Of a stretch of DNA of 64,000 nucleotides, positions 16,511-24,145 are shown in pieces. Where the stretch lies: assembly GCA_024643545.1 (NCBI GenBank), contig JAHEMR010000004.1, forward strand, positions 124,001 through 188,000, in the 5' to 3' direction. This DNA is from Crocinitomicaceae bacterium (GTDB lineage Bacteria > Bacteroidota > Bacteroidia > Flavobacteriales_D > Crocinitomicaceae). Positions within the stretch are counted from its first letter, which is position 1; each line of letters begins with the position of its first letter. The notes beneath the pieces are model-generated. The model had not been told where the DNA came from. It searched no databases and worked only from the letters and a program-made list of their open reading frames with translations. The position numbers and the translations under genes are program-made.

Positions 16511-18979
16511 TTAAAACTTCAAGAGGACACGTGCGATGAAATTTCTTCCTGCTTGCGGATAATAGAAATTCTCTGTGGTAGTTTGTCCACTGTAAGCATA
16601 GGAAAAAGTATACCCGTTATTCGAGTATAGTTGATTCAATACGTTATTCACCATCAGTCCAAATTGGATTTCTTTACAGAATTTGCCAAAAATGGAGTAG
16701 TTACATTGAATGTTCGAAAAATTATATGGATCGATGCTTCGATTCACATTTCCGGTGTTATCTAAGAATTGTCTTCCCACCAATTTTGTCATCCATGCAA
16801 CTTGTAAATTTTCAATTGGCGACCATTGTAGTCCAATATTTCCGGTGAAATTCGGTGAAAAAGACATGTTTGTTTTCTCATGTTTGATGACTTGCTGTGT
16901 GTAATACGGCAACGTATCCAAGTAAACATCAAGGTACTCGTTGAAGTGAAGGATTTTATTTTCACTCAAAGTAATCGCTCCAGTCACTCTCCATTTTTTA
17001 TTGAATTGATAGGCTCCGTATACCTCGACTCCTAAGCGGTAACTTTTCGCTACATTCGAATGAATGTAAGCCCCTACATCGTTGATTTCTCCTGTTAGTA
17101 ATAACTGATTTCGGTAATTCATGAAATACACATTAGTGGTCAATGAAGACCGACCTGAATTGATTTGATGTCCCAGTTCAACATCTTGTAAGGTTTCAAA
17201 AGTCGGACGATTTTGCGCAGTACTCTCCACGAAATCAGCTCGAACGGGTTCCCTATGACTTATCCCCGCATTTAGAAATAAGATTTGGTGCGTGTTCAAT
17301 TTAAAGCTTCCACCCACTTTTGGATTAAAGAAATTAAATTGCACTGCTTGAGTTACATCCGCTGGATAGCCATTTACCAATTCCTTCCCGACAAATGAAT
17401 AATCGACATGACGGAACTGTAAATCCGTAAAAACATCAAATTTCCCTTTTGAGTAAACCGCTTTTAAATACGAACTTTCTTCGGATTTACGAGAGTCATT
17501 GCTGTAATAACGCTGATAAATTTCACTGTTGGATGCATATTGCGCCCATACCAATTCTCCGTAATGACGTCCAATATATGTATTAGCTGATCCACCTAAA
17601 ATAAAATCCAAATACTTAGTCGGTTTGTAAGTCAAGGAATATACACCTCCATAAAAATCATTATCCAACCACAAACGTCGAATTAAATTCGACTGAAGTA
17701 CGGTGTCAACGCCAACAATCACCGGATTCAACCCATAATCGGATAAATTTTCATTTTTGCGGTATTGCTCGTAATACCCGCGTCCATACGTGTAGTGGGC
17801 AGCGACATTTAAGGTCATTTTATCGCTCAAATTATGCGTAAAATGGATTTGATAATTGTCCTGTTGGTAATGATCTACTTCATTTTTGTAGGTGTAATAA
17901 TTGTACGTTCTTCCAGCGTTTAACAAATTTTGGCGTTCTTCCGCACTTAATCCATTTCGATCGGCATAGGCATTCATCGCTGCGGTATCTCCTTTCACAC
18001 GGCTCTCAGGTGTTCCATACCAAGCTTGGTATGTAATTTCTTTCCCGCTAAAAACGATGGCTTTCAAAACTGATTTTTTACCAATGTATGCACCTGAAAT
18101 AAAGTACGATTTTAAATCTGAACTAGCTCGGTCAAGGTATCCATTCGATTGAATGCTAGACATTCTAGTTTCCAAGGAAAAATGATTATTCAGAATTCCC
18201 GTTCCTGCTTTTACAGTTGTCTTATGAGTACCAAAAGAACCTATGGATTGGTCAATAGACCCAAAAGCTTTTTCAGAGATGTCTTGTGTTTTAATGTTTA
18301 AACAGGCACCAAAAGAAGCCGCACCATTCGTAGAGGATCCAACTCCACGTTGAATTTGAATATTTTCAATGGAGGACGCTAAATCGGGCATATTCACCCA
18401 ATATACATCATGCGATTCTGGATCATTGACAGGAATTCCATTGATTGTCACATTAATGCGTGACGCATCTACTCCACGAATACGCAGACCTGTGTAACCT
18501 ATACCGGTTCCTGCATCTGAGGTCGTAACAAGTGATGGAGATGCTTCCAAAAGAACGGGGATGTCTTGACCAAAATTCTTTTTTTCCAAAGGATTTGTTT
18601 TCCTGATGAGAATTTGCGAGGTATTTAAATCCGATGTTCGGGTCGTACTTACTTGAACATCCTCTAGGGTTTTCATACTAGCGAAAAGCAGAACCTTGAC
18701 AGCATCCGTCATTTTTGCCGAAACGGTTGTGGATTGAGGTAAAAAACCTGGCTTTTCCACAAGGATCGTAAAAGTAGAGTCTGATGGGGGTAATTGTGTA
18801 ATTTCAAATTTTCCTTGAGCGTCTGATTTGACCTGAACATTGGTATTCAAAACAGAAACTTGTGCTGCTGTAATAAGTGCACCGGTTCGATCCTCGATTA
18901 CTCCATAGATGCGTTGTTGAGAAAAAACCATGTGACTTGCACATAGAAAAAGGATACTGGTAATAATTCTTGTTTTCAT
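16511..18979 (-). CDS. TonB-dependent receptor under TPP riboswitch, probable thiamine-compound transporter
   Basis: An 822-residue outer-membrane receptor. The start is the ATG at 18979 (MKTRIITSILFLC), which opens a signal peptide ending near MVFSQQ; the longer in-frame start would lie in the riboswitch leader. Residues about 22-105 form a CarboxypepD_reg-like domain (YGVIEDRTGALITAAQV). The plug follows with TGLRIRGVDASRINVTING and VNDPESHDVYWVNMPDL, then a 22-strand barrel ending in RNFIARVLLKF. A TPP riboswitch just upstream strongly suggests import of thiamine, its phosphates or precursors. This matches known thiamine-regulated receptors of Bacteroidota. No pnuT or thiamine kinase gene lies beside it. 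Confidence 0.9.
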   Translation of the reverse strand: MKTRIITSILFLCASHMVFSQQRIYGVIEDRTGALITAAQVSVLNTNVQVKSDAQGKFEITQLPPSDSTFTILVEKPGFLPQSTTVSAKMTDAVKVLLFASMKTLEDVQVSTTRTSDLNTSQILIRKTNPLEKKNFGQDIPVLLEASPSLVTTSDAGTGIGYTGLRIRGVDASRINVTINGIPVNDPESHDVYWVNMPDLASSIENIQIQRGVGSSTNGAASFGACLNIKTQDISEKAFGSIDQSIGSFGTHKTTVKAGTGILNNHFSLETRMSSIQSNGYLDRASSDLKSYFISGAYIGKKSVLKAIVFSGKEITYQAWYGTPESRVKGDTAAMNAYADRNGLSAEERQNLLNAGRTYNYYTYKNEVDHYQQDNYQIHFTHNLSDKMTLNVAAHYTYGRGYYEQYRKNENLSDYGLNPVIVGVDTVLQSNLIRRLWLDNDFYGGVYSLTYKPTKYLDFILGGSANTYIGRHYGELVWAQYASNSEIYQRYYSNDSRKSEESSYLKAVYSKGKFDVFTDLQFRHVDYSFVGKELVNGYPADVTQAVQFNFFNPKVGGSFKLNTHQILFLNAGISHREPVRADFVESTAQNRPTFETLQDVELGHQINSGRSSLTTNVYFMNYRNQLLLTGEINDVGAYIHSNVAKSYRLGVEVYGAYQFNKKWRVTGAITLSENKILHFNEYLDVYLDTLPYYTQQVIKHEKTNMSFSPNFTGNIGLQWSPIENLQVAWMTKLVGRQFLDNTGNVNRSIDPYNFSNIQCNYSIFGKFCKEIQFGLMVNNVLNQLYSNNGYTFSYAYSGQTTTENFYYPQAGRNFIARVLLKF

Positions 18980-19007
18980 TTTATAAAAAATTAAACAAGA
19001 ACAAGGG

Positions 19008-19038
19008 GCTAATTCTTGGTGAATAAATAACAATTAGC
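19008..19038 (-). promoter_or_regulatory. Hairpin in the TPP riboswitch leader, possible expression platform
   Basis: On the minus strand GCTAATT (19038-19032) can pair with AATTAGC (19014-19008), between the aptamer and the receptor ATG, and it is followed by a U-rich stretch. It begins at the 3' edge of the aptamer. It could be a transcriptional attenuator or a fold that changes access to the start, but the stem is AT-rich and short, so this is tentative. Confidence 0.35.
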
Positions 19039-19039
19039 T

Positions 19040-19117
19040 CGGTCATCTTCCCTGCGCAGGCATTATCCTACAGGTTCAATGGGTGTAATCTCAGCCTTGC
19101 GGCACCCCTTAGAGACG
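19040..19117 (-). ncRNA. TPP (THI-box) riboswitch
   Basis: On the minus strand the leader holds all the conserved THI-box blocks in order: GGGGTGCC, GGCTGAGATTACACCC, TTGAACCTG, GGATAATGCC and GCGCAGGGAA. These form the pyrimidine-sensor (CTGAGA) and pyrophosphate-sensor arms of the TPP aptamer. The short P3 variable arm is reduced to a GCAAGG loop. P1 pairing is less clear by eye. It lies about 60 bases before the TonB-dependent receptor start, so TPP should repress that gene. Confidence 0.93.
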
Positions 19118-19251
19118 GGACAAAGTTAATCAAACTCTTTTATCCGGACCAATTACTAAATAAACTTTATTGTTTGCATCATTTACTTGCTTTTAAACAT
19201 TGTTTTGAATGCTATTCTTTTTTTTGTAAATTGGTGTCAGAAAAAGCATCT

Positions 19252-20169
19252 ATGTTATCCACAAAAGGTACATTATTAAACCAACCTCATTTGACGCATG
19301 AGTCGTCCTTGAAAACATTGGTGGAAAATCGTACTATTTTTAATTTACAGGATTGTGAATTGAATCTTTTCGAGACCTATGAGTCATCAGAAAAAGTGGC
19401 TTTGAAGTTCAACGATGTTGTGCTTACTAGCATGCTTCGGGGTAAAAAAGTAATGCATTTATACGACGACCCAGGGTTTGAATACTTGCCGGGTGAAACC
19501 GTCATACTTCCGTCGAATGTTGAAATGAAAATTGATTTTCCGGAGGCAAGAACGGACAATCCTACACAATGTTTGGCATTGGAAATCGATCGAGTAAAAA
19601 TTCAGCGTATTATTGATTTCTTGAACGAGAAATACCCCAAAGAAAACAAGGAAGAATGGAACTTGAACTTTGAAAACTATTTACTCTCTAACAATGAAGA
19701 AATTGCTGGGACACTCAACAAGTTAATGAGTATTTGCATGAGTGCTCAAGTGACAAAAGATGTGTTAGCAGACTTAACTTTGCAAGAATTGATGATTCAT
19801 TTGATTCAATTGCAAACTCGAAGTTCTTTCGCTGGTATAAAGCAATTGGATTCTCCCATCGGACATTTGATTGATTTCATCCGCGGGAATCTGACGCAAA
19901 AAATCAGCATGAAAGAATTAACGAATAAAGCCTGCATGAGTAATGCGACACTTTATCGTTACATCAAACGGGAAACGGGAATGAGTCCTGTGGAATTACT
20001 TCTACGCGAACGCATTCGTCATGCGAAGCACCTGCTTAAAAATCCCCAACTACAAATAACAGAGATTGCTTTCGCTTCCGGTTTCGATGATGCGAACTAC
20101 TTCACACGTGTTTTCAAAAAAATGGAAGGATTGTCTCCGCGCCAATACCAAAAAATGGCTAGTCATTAA
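19252..20169 (+). CDS. AraC-family transcriptional regulator
   Basis: A 305-residue regulator. The ATG at 19252 is used because the 26 residues before it in the longer frame are Cys/Phe-rich and unlike a coding start. Residues about 15-185 form an AraC-type N-terminal sensing domain with a beta-rich part (HLYDDPGFEYLPGETVILP). The C-terminal 100 residues hold two helix-turn-helix motifs: MKELTNKACMSNATLYRYIK and ITEIAFASGFDDANYFTRVF, then the usual FKKMEGLSPRQYQ ending. It faces a DUF779 and aldehyde dehydrogenase gene on the opposite strand and overlaps DUF779 by 11 bases. It may control them; the inducer is unknown. Confidence 0.9.
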   Translation: MLSTKGTLLNQPHLTHESSLKTLVENRTIFNLQDCELNLFETYESSEKVALKFNDVVLTSMLRGKKVMHLYDDPGFEYLPGETVILPSNVEMKIDFPEARTDNPTQCLALEIDRVKIQRIIDFLNEKYPKENKEEWNLNFENYLLSNNEEIAGTLNKLMSICMSAQVTKDVLADLTLQELMIHLIQLQTRSSFAGIKQLDSPIGHLIDFIRGNLTQKISMKELTNKACMSNATLYRYIKRETGMSPVELLLRERIRHAKHLLKNPQLQITEIAFASGFDDANYFTRVFKKMEGLSPRQYQKMASH

Positions 20170-20545
20170 AATCTTCCTTGGTCCGCAAAGGTTCTAGATC
20201 TACTGATTCACTTTCCGTAAACAAACGCGATTGAATGACAAATCGAAATCCATATGGGATTTCCAAAGAAAAACTGGAGCCTCGGCCAACTACTACATCC
20301 ATGGTCAAATGAGTGTGTTTTAAATATTCAAATTGGTCTTTGCTCATCCAAAACTGACACGATTCAATCACTCCCAAACAGACATCTGAGGAACCTAAAT
20401 AGAATTCTCCCTTTTGAAAACACATCGGTTGTGATCCATCGCAACATCCGCCGGACTGATGAAACATTAAGTCGCCATGGTCCTTTTTCAAAGTTGCAAT
20501 GAGTTCTTTAGCTTTCTCCGTTGCAATGATTCTTGGATTACTCAT
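20159..20545 (-). CDS. DUF779 family protein
   Basis: A 128-residue protein of the DUF779 family, whose members usually lie beside an NAD-dependent aldehyde dehydrogenase gene, as here. The family core is visible: MFHQSGGCCDGSQPMC near residues 27-42, then GSSDVCLGVI and FWMSKDQFEYLKHTHLTMDV. The conserved CC pair and histidines could bind a metal or thiol, but no activity is established. It starts 11 bases downstream of a strong terminator that follows the aldehyde dehydrogenase gene, so it is either a read-through product or has its own promoter (TATCTTTA lies 4 bases before its ATG). Confidence 0.9.
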   Translation of the reverse strand: MSNPRIIATEKAKELIATLKKDHGDLMFHQSGGCCDGSQPMCFQKGEFYLGSSDVCLGVIESCQFWMSKDQFEYLKHTHLTMDVVVGRGSSFSLEIPYGFRFVIQSRLFTESESVDLEPLRTKEDFND

Positions 20546-20556
20546 TTTTTAAAGAT

Positions 20557-20584
20557 AAAAAAACCCGGGAGATTTTCCCGGGTT
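20557..20584 (-). terminator. Intrinsic terminator between aldehyde dehydrogenase and DUF779
   Basis: A 9-bp perfect stem (AACCCGGGA / TCCCGGGTT, loop of 5) followed on the minus strand by a run of T. The run is on the minus strand only, so the terminator ends the aldehyde dehydrogenase transcript. It lies just 11 bases before the DUF779 start codon. Confidence 0.85.
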
Positions 20585-20603
20585 CGATTGAAACACTTTT
20601 AAC

Positions 20604-22109
20604 TTAGAAAAATCCAAGTTTGTTTTTATTGTATGAAATCAACATGTTTTTTGTTTGACGGTAATGCGCCAACATCATTTTATGTGTTTCACGTCCAAAA
20701 CCAGATTTTTTGTACCCACCAAATGGTGCATGAGCAGGATAAGCATGGTAGCAATTTACCCAAACACGTCCTGCTTGAATCGCGCGAGGAACAGTATACA
20801 ACTCGTGTGCATCACGTGTCCAAACACCCGCACCTAAACCATACAAGGTGTCGTTTGCGATTTCTAAAGCTTCTTCTGTTGTTTTGAAGGTTGTCACACA
20901 AACCACTGGTCCAAAAATTTCCTCTTGGAAAACACGCATTTTATTGTGTCCTTTGAAAATAGTTGGTTTAATGTAGAATCCATTTGCCAAATCTCCATCT
21001 AAGTGATTTGCATCTCCACCAGCTAGAACTTCCGCTCCTTCTTCTTTACCAATTTTCAAATACGACTGAATTTTCTCGTATTGATCATTTGACGCTTGCG
21101 CTCCCATCATGGTGTTTCCATCTAGAGGATTTCCACATACAATGGCATTTGTGCGAGCAATTACTCGTTCCATGAATTTATCGTAAATGGATTCATGAAC
21201 TAAAATACGAGATGGACACGTACAAACTTCTCCTTGATTCAAGGCAAATAACACCGCTCCTTCTACTGCTTTATCGAAGAACTCATCATCATGATCACAA
21301 ACAGATGGGAAGAAAATGTTAGGTGATTTACCACCCAATTCCATGGTAACTGGAATTAAATTTTCTGATGCATATTGCATGATTAAACGTCCGGTAGTTG
21401 TTTCACCTGTAAAGGCAACTTTTTGCACACGTGGCGATGTCGCTAATGGTTTTCCTGCCTCTGGACCAAATCCTGAAACAACATTCAATACTCCCGCTGG
21501 AAGTAAATCTTGGATTAACTCCATCCACACCATGATAGAAGTTGGTGTTTGCTCAGCTGGCTTAACGATGACACAGTTCCCTGCCGCTAAAGCTGGTGCA
21601 ATTTTCCAAGATGCCATCAATAAAGGAAAGTTCCAAGGAATGATTTGTCCAACAACTCCAAGAGGCTCATGTAGGTTGATGCTTACGGTATGTTCGTCGT
21701 GTTCAGAAATGGTTCCTTCCTCAGAACGAATAACCCCAGCGAAATAACGAAAATGATCGATACATAAGGGTAAATCAGCAGCACGAGTCTCACGAATTGC
21801 TTTACCATTATCGATCGTTTCTACTGTAGCCAAATATTCTAAATTGGCTTCCATTACATCAGCGATTTTCAATAAAATATTGCTTCTGGTTGTAGCTGAA
21901 GTTTTAGACCACGATTTAAATGCATGGTGCGCTGCATCTAAAGCAAGTTCAATGTCTTCTGCTGTGGATCGCGCTGCTTTCGTGATTATTTTACCATCAA
22001 TGGGAGAAATATTATCGAAATACTCACCCTTTACTGGCGGGACAAATTTTCCGCCAATGAAATTGTCATAATGCGACTTAAAAGTCGGTCGGTTTGCTAA
22101 ATTGCTCAT
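20604..22109 (-). CDS. NAD-dependent aldehyde dehydrogenase (acetaldehyde type, ExaC/AcoD-like)
   Basis: Oxidises an aldehyde, probably acetaldehyde or a similar short one, to the acid with NAD. The 501-residue enzyme (start at the ATG at 22109, [10 protein letters not shown]) has the full set of motifs: [45 protein letters not shown] with the catalytic Glu, and the nucleophile in [13 protein letters not shown] near residue 300. It ends [20 protein letters not shown] and belongs to the long-described acetaldehyde dehydrogenase II group. The DUF779 partner downstream and the AraC regulator nearby fit this group. A terminator ends its transcript. Confidence 0.93.
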   Translation of the reverse strand: MSNLANRPTFKSHYDNFIGGKFVPPVKGEYFDNISPIDGKIITKAARSTAEDIELALDAAHHAFKSWSKTSATTRSNILLKIADVMEANLEYLATVETIDNGKAIRETRAADLPLCIDHFRYFAGVIRSEEGTISEHDEHTVSINLHEPLGVVGQIIPWNFPLLMASWKIAPALAAGNCVIVKPAEQTPTSIMVWMELIQDLLPAGVLNVVSGFGPEAGKPLATSPRVQKVAFTGETTTGRLIMQYASENLIPVTMELGGKSPNIFFPSVCDHDDEFFDKAVEGAVLFALNQGEVCTCPSRILVHESIYDKFMERVIARTNAIVCGNPLDGNTMMGAQASNDQYEKIQSYLKIGKEEGAEVLAGGDANHLDGDLANGFYIKPTIFKGHNKMRVFQEEIFGPVVCVTTFKTTEEALEIANDTLYGLGAGVWTRDAHELYTVPRAIQAGRVWVNCYHAYPAHAPFGGYKKSGFGRETHKMMLAHYRQTKNMLISYNKNKLGFF

Positions 22110-22271
22110 AGTTAACTGTTTTAGTTCTACAAATGAACAAATCAATTTCTATCATTTTTAGCACTTTTAATTCATCCTATAGCACGTTTGAATCAATGTC
22201 TTTAAATTCAAAATCTATGCTTATCTTCGAATAACCTTAAAAGGTTTATTCATAGAATTTCTATACTTCCA

Positions 22272-23126
22272 ATGGGAAATAGTGTTTGTTTTGGTGAAGT
22301 GCTTTGGGATTTACTTCCTAGTGGAAAGCAAGTTGGCGGGGCACCAATGAATGTCGCATTTCGTTTAAAAGAAATGAAACAAGAAGTGATTTTACTGACA
22401 GCAATTGGTAAAGATCCTCTTGGGGATGAATTATGGAATTTCTTGAATAAAAACGACCTATCCGAGTTTGTTTATCGGTCACCAATACTTCCAACAGGAA
22501 CCGTAACTGTTCGTCTCGATGAATCAGGAAGTGCGGACTATACCATTACAGAAGGTGTGGCCTGGGATGAAATTTATACGGAGCAATTCATGGAGACTCC
22601 AACCCAACTAATTTTTGGCAGCCTGGCACTGCGAACTGAATTTAACCGATTACAACTTAAAAAATTGATACAGCAAGCAAAAGAAGTTGTGTTTGATGTT
22701 AATTTACGTACACCATTTTTTACTTTTAATGCCATCGATGAATTCATAAAATTATCCAATATTGTCAAAATGAATGAGGATGAGTTTCAATGGCTTTGTC
22801 AGCAACTAAACATTGAGGTGTCACAAACAATTTCTTGTTTCATGCAGCTTTCCAATGTGTACTCAGAAAAAATTTGGTGTATTACACTTGGGGAGAAAGG
22901 AGCACTCTTATTTGAAAATGACCATTTGTACCAATCCCCGGGTTTCCCAGTTGAGGTTATTGATACCATTGGAGCCGGTGATGCCTTTTTAGCCGCCTTC
23001 CTATACAAACGAAATGAAAAAGAACAACCTGCAGAATGTCTATCCTTTGCTTGTAAAGTTGGCTCTACAATAGCCGGACAACATGGTGCAACACAAGCTT
23101 TATCTATAGAACTATTACGCCAATAA
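22272..23126 (+). CDS. PfkB-family sugar kinase, fructokinase-like
   Basis: A 284-residue ribokinase/PfkB-family enzyme that probably phosphorylates fructose or a related sugar. The first family signature shows as GGAPMNVAFRLKEM near residue 20 and the second, with the catalytic aspartate and anion hole, as DTIGAGDAFLAAFLY near 240. GEVLWDLLPSGK at the N-terminus is characteristic of bacterial fructokinases. The substrate is inferred from this resemblance. It stands alone in direction: its 3' end overlaps asd on the opposite strand by 12 bases. Confidence 0.87.
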   Translation: MGNSVCFGEVLWDLLPSGKQVGGAPMNVAFRLKEMKQEVILLTAIGKDPLGDELWNFLNKNDLSEFVYRSPILPTGTVTVRLDESGSADYTITEGVAWDEIYTEQFMETPTQLIFGSLALRTEFNRLQLKKLIQQAKEVVFDVNLRTPFFTFNAIDEFIKLSNIVKMNEDEFQWLCQQLNIEVSQTISCFMQLSNVYSEKIWCITLGEKGALLFENDHLYQSPGFPVEVIDTIGAGDAFLAAFLYKRNEKEQPAECLSFACKVGSTIAGQHGATQALSIELLRQ

Positions 23127-24098
23127 TCCTTCCACAATTTTAGCGATTTGAACCGCATTTGTCGCTGCTCCTTTTCGTAAATTATCCGCAACAATCCATA
23201 GGTTCAATGCATTCGCTTGACTTTCATCACGACGAATTCTTCCTACGAATACATCATCCTTACCTTGCGCGTATTTTGGCATTGGATACGTGTATGTATC
23301 CTGGTTATCTTGAAGCGTAATTCCGGACGTTTCATGTAGCATTTTACGGACCTCATCCAAATTAAAGTCTTTTTCAAATTCGATGTTCACCGCTTCTGAA
23401 TGTCCACCAACTACTGGAACACGCACCGCAGTCGCGGTCACTAAAATGGACGGATCCAAAATTTTCTTGGTTTCGTTTGTCAATTTCATTTCCTCCTTGG
23501 TGTATCCATTTTCCTCAAATGAATCACATTGAGGAATGCAATTTTTATCAATAGGGTACTTATATGCCATTTCACCTGATTGACCTGCGCGTTCATTTTC
23601 CATTTGTTCCACGGCTTTCACTCCTGTTCCTGTGATGGACTGGTAAGTAGATACGATGACGCGTTTGATGCCGTAACGTTTGTGTAATGGGGCCAATACC
23701 ATCACCAATTGAATGGTGCTGCAATTTGGATTCGCAATGATTTTATCTTCAGTCGTCAAAAGGTGACCATTGATCTCAGGTACAATTAGTTTTTTAGTTG
23801 GATCCATGCGCCATGCAGATGAATTATCGATGACAACCGTTCCAACTTCAGCGAATTTAGGAGCCCAAATCAAGGAAGTTTCACCTCCTGCACTAAAAAT
23901 AGCAATATCTGGATGCATATCCACGGCCGTTTGAAGTCCTACTACTTCAAATTCTAGTCCGCCAAATTCCATTTTTTTTCCAACTGATTTCTCAGATGCA
24001 ACAGGAATTAAGGTGGTAATCGGGAAATTTTGTTCTTTTAAAACTTGTAACATGACATGTCCAACCATGCCTGTTGCTCCAATAACTGCTACTTTCAT
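23115..24098 (-). CDS. asd: Aspartate-semialdehyde dehydrogenase
   Basis: Reduces aspartyl-4-phosphate to aspartate semialdehyde with NADPH, the branch-point for lysine, diaminopimelate, threonine and methionine synthesis. The 327-residue protein begins with the Rossmann motif IGATGMVGHVMLQVL, then VIDNSSAWRMD, and has the catalytic cysteine in ANPNCSTIQLV near residue 127 and a histidine in RVPVVGGHSEAVN near 235. The length is a little short of the E. coli enzyme and typical for Bacteroidota. It is a single-gene unit. Confidence 0.96.
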   Translation of the reverse strand: MKVAVIGATGMVGHVMLQVLKEQNFPITTLIPVASEKSVGKKMEFGGLEFEVVGLQTAVDMHPDIAIFSAGGETSLIWAPKFAEVGTVVIDNSSAWRMDPTKKLIVPEINGHLLTTEDKIIANPNCSTIQLVMVLAPLHKRYGIKRVIVSTYQSITGTGVKAVEQMENERAGQSGEMAYKYPIDKNCIPQCDSFEENGYTKEEMKLTNETKKILDPSILVTATAVRVPVVGGHSEAVNIEFEKDFNLDEVRKMLHETSGITLQDNQDTYTYPMPKYAQGKDDVFVGRIRRDESQANALNLWIVADNLRKGAATNAVQIAKIVEGLLA

Positions 24099-24131
24099 TC
24101 GTTATTAACCTATTTGATTTTGTAAAATTAA

Positions 24132-24139
24132 TATATTTG
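24132..24139 (+). promoter_or_regulatory. -7 promoter element of the lamin-tail gene (TATATTTG)
   Basis: Perfect TAnnTTTG ending 6 bases before the ATG at 24146. It predicts a leaderless or nearly leaderless transcript. No TTG is found at the ideal distance (one lies 15 bases upstream). Confidence 0.4.
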
Positions 24140-24145
24140 ATAGCT

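Noticed and set aside
21316-21747. A 143-residue open frame on the plus strand
   Set aside because: Antisense to aldehyde dehydrogenase; a similar reverse-frame opening appears in the paralogue at 41881-42090, so it results from codon structure.
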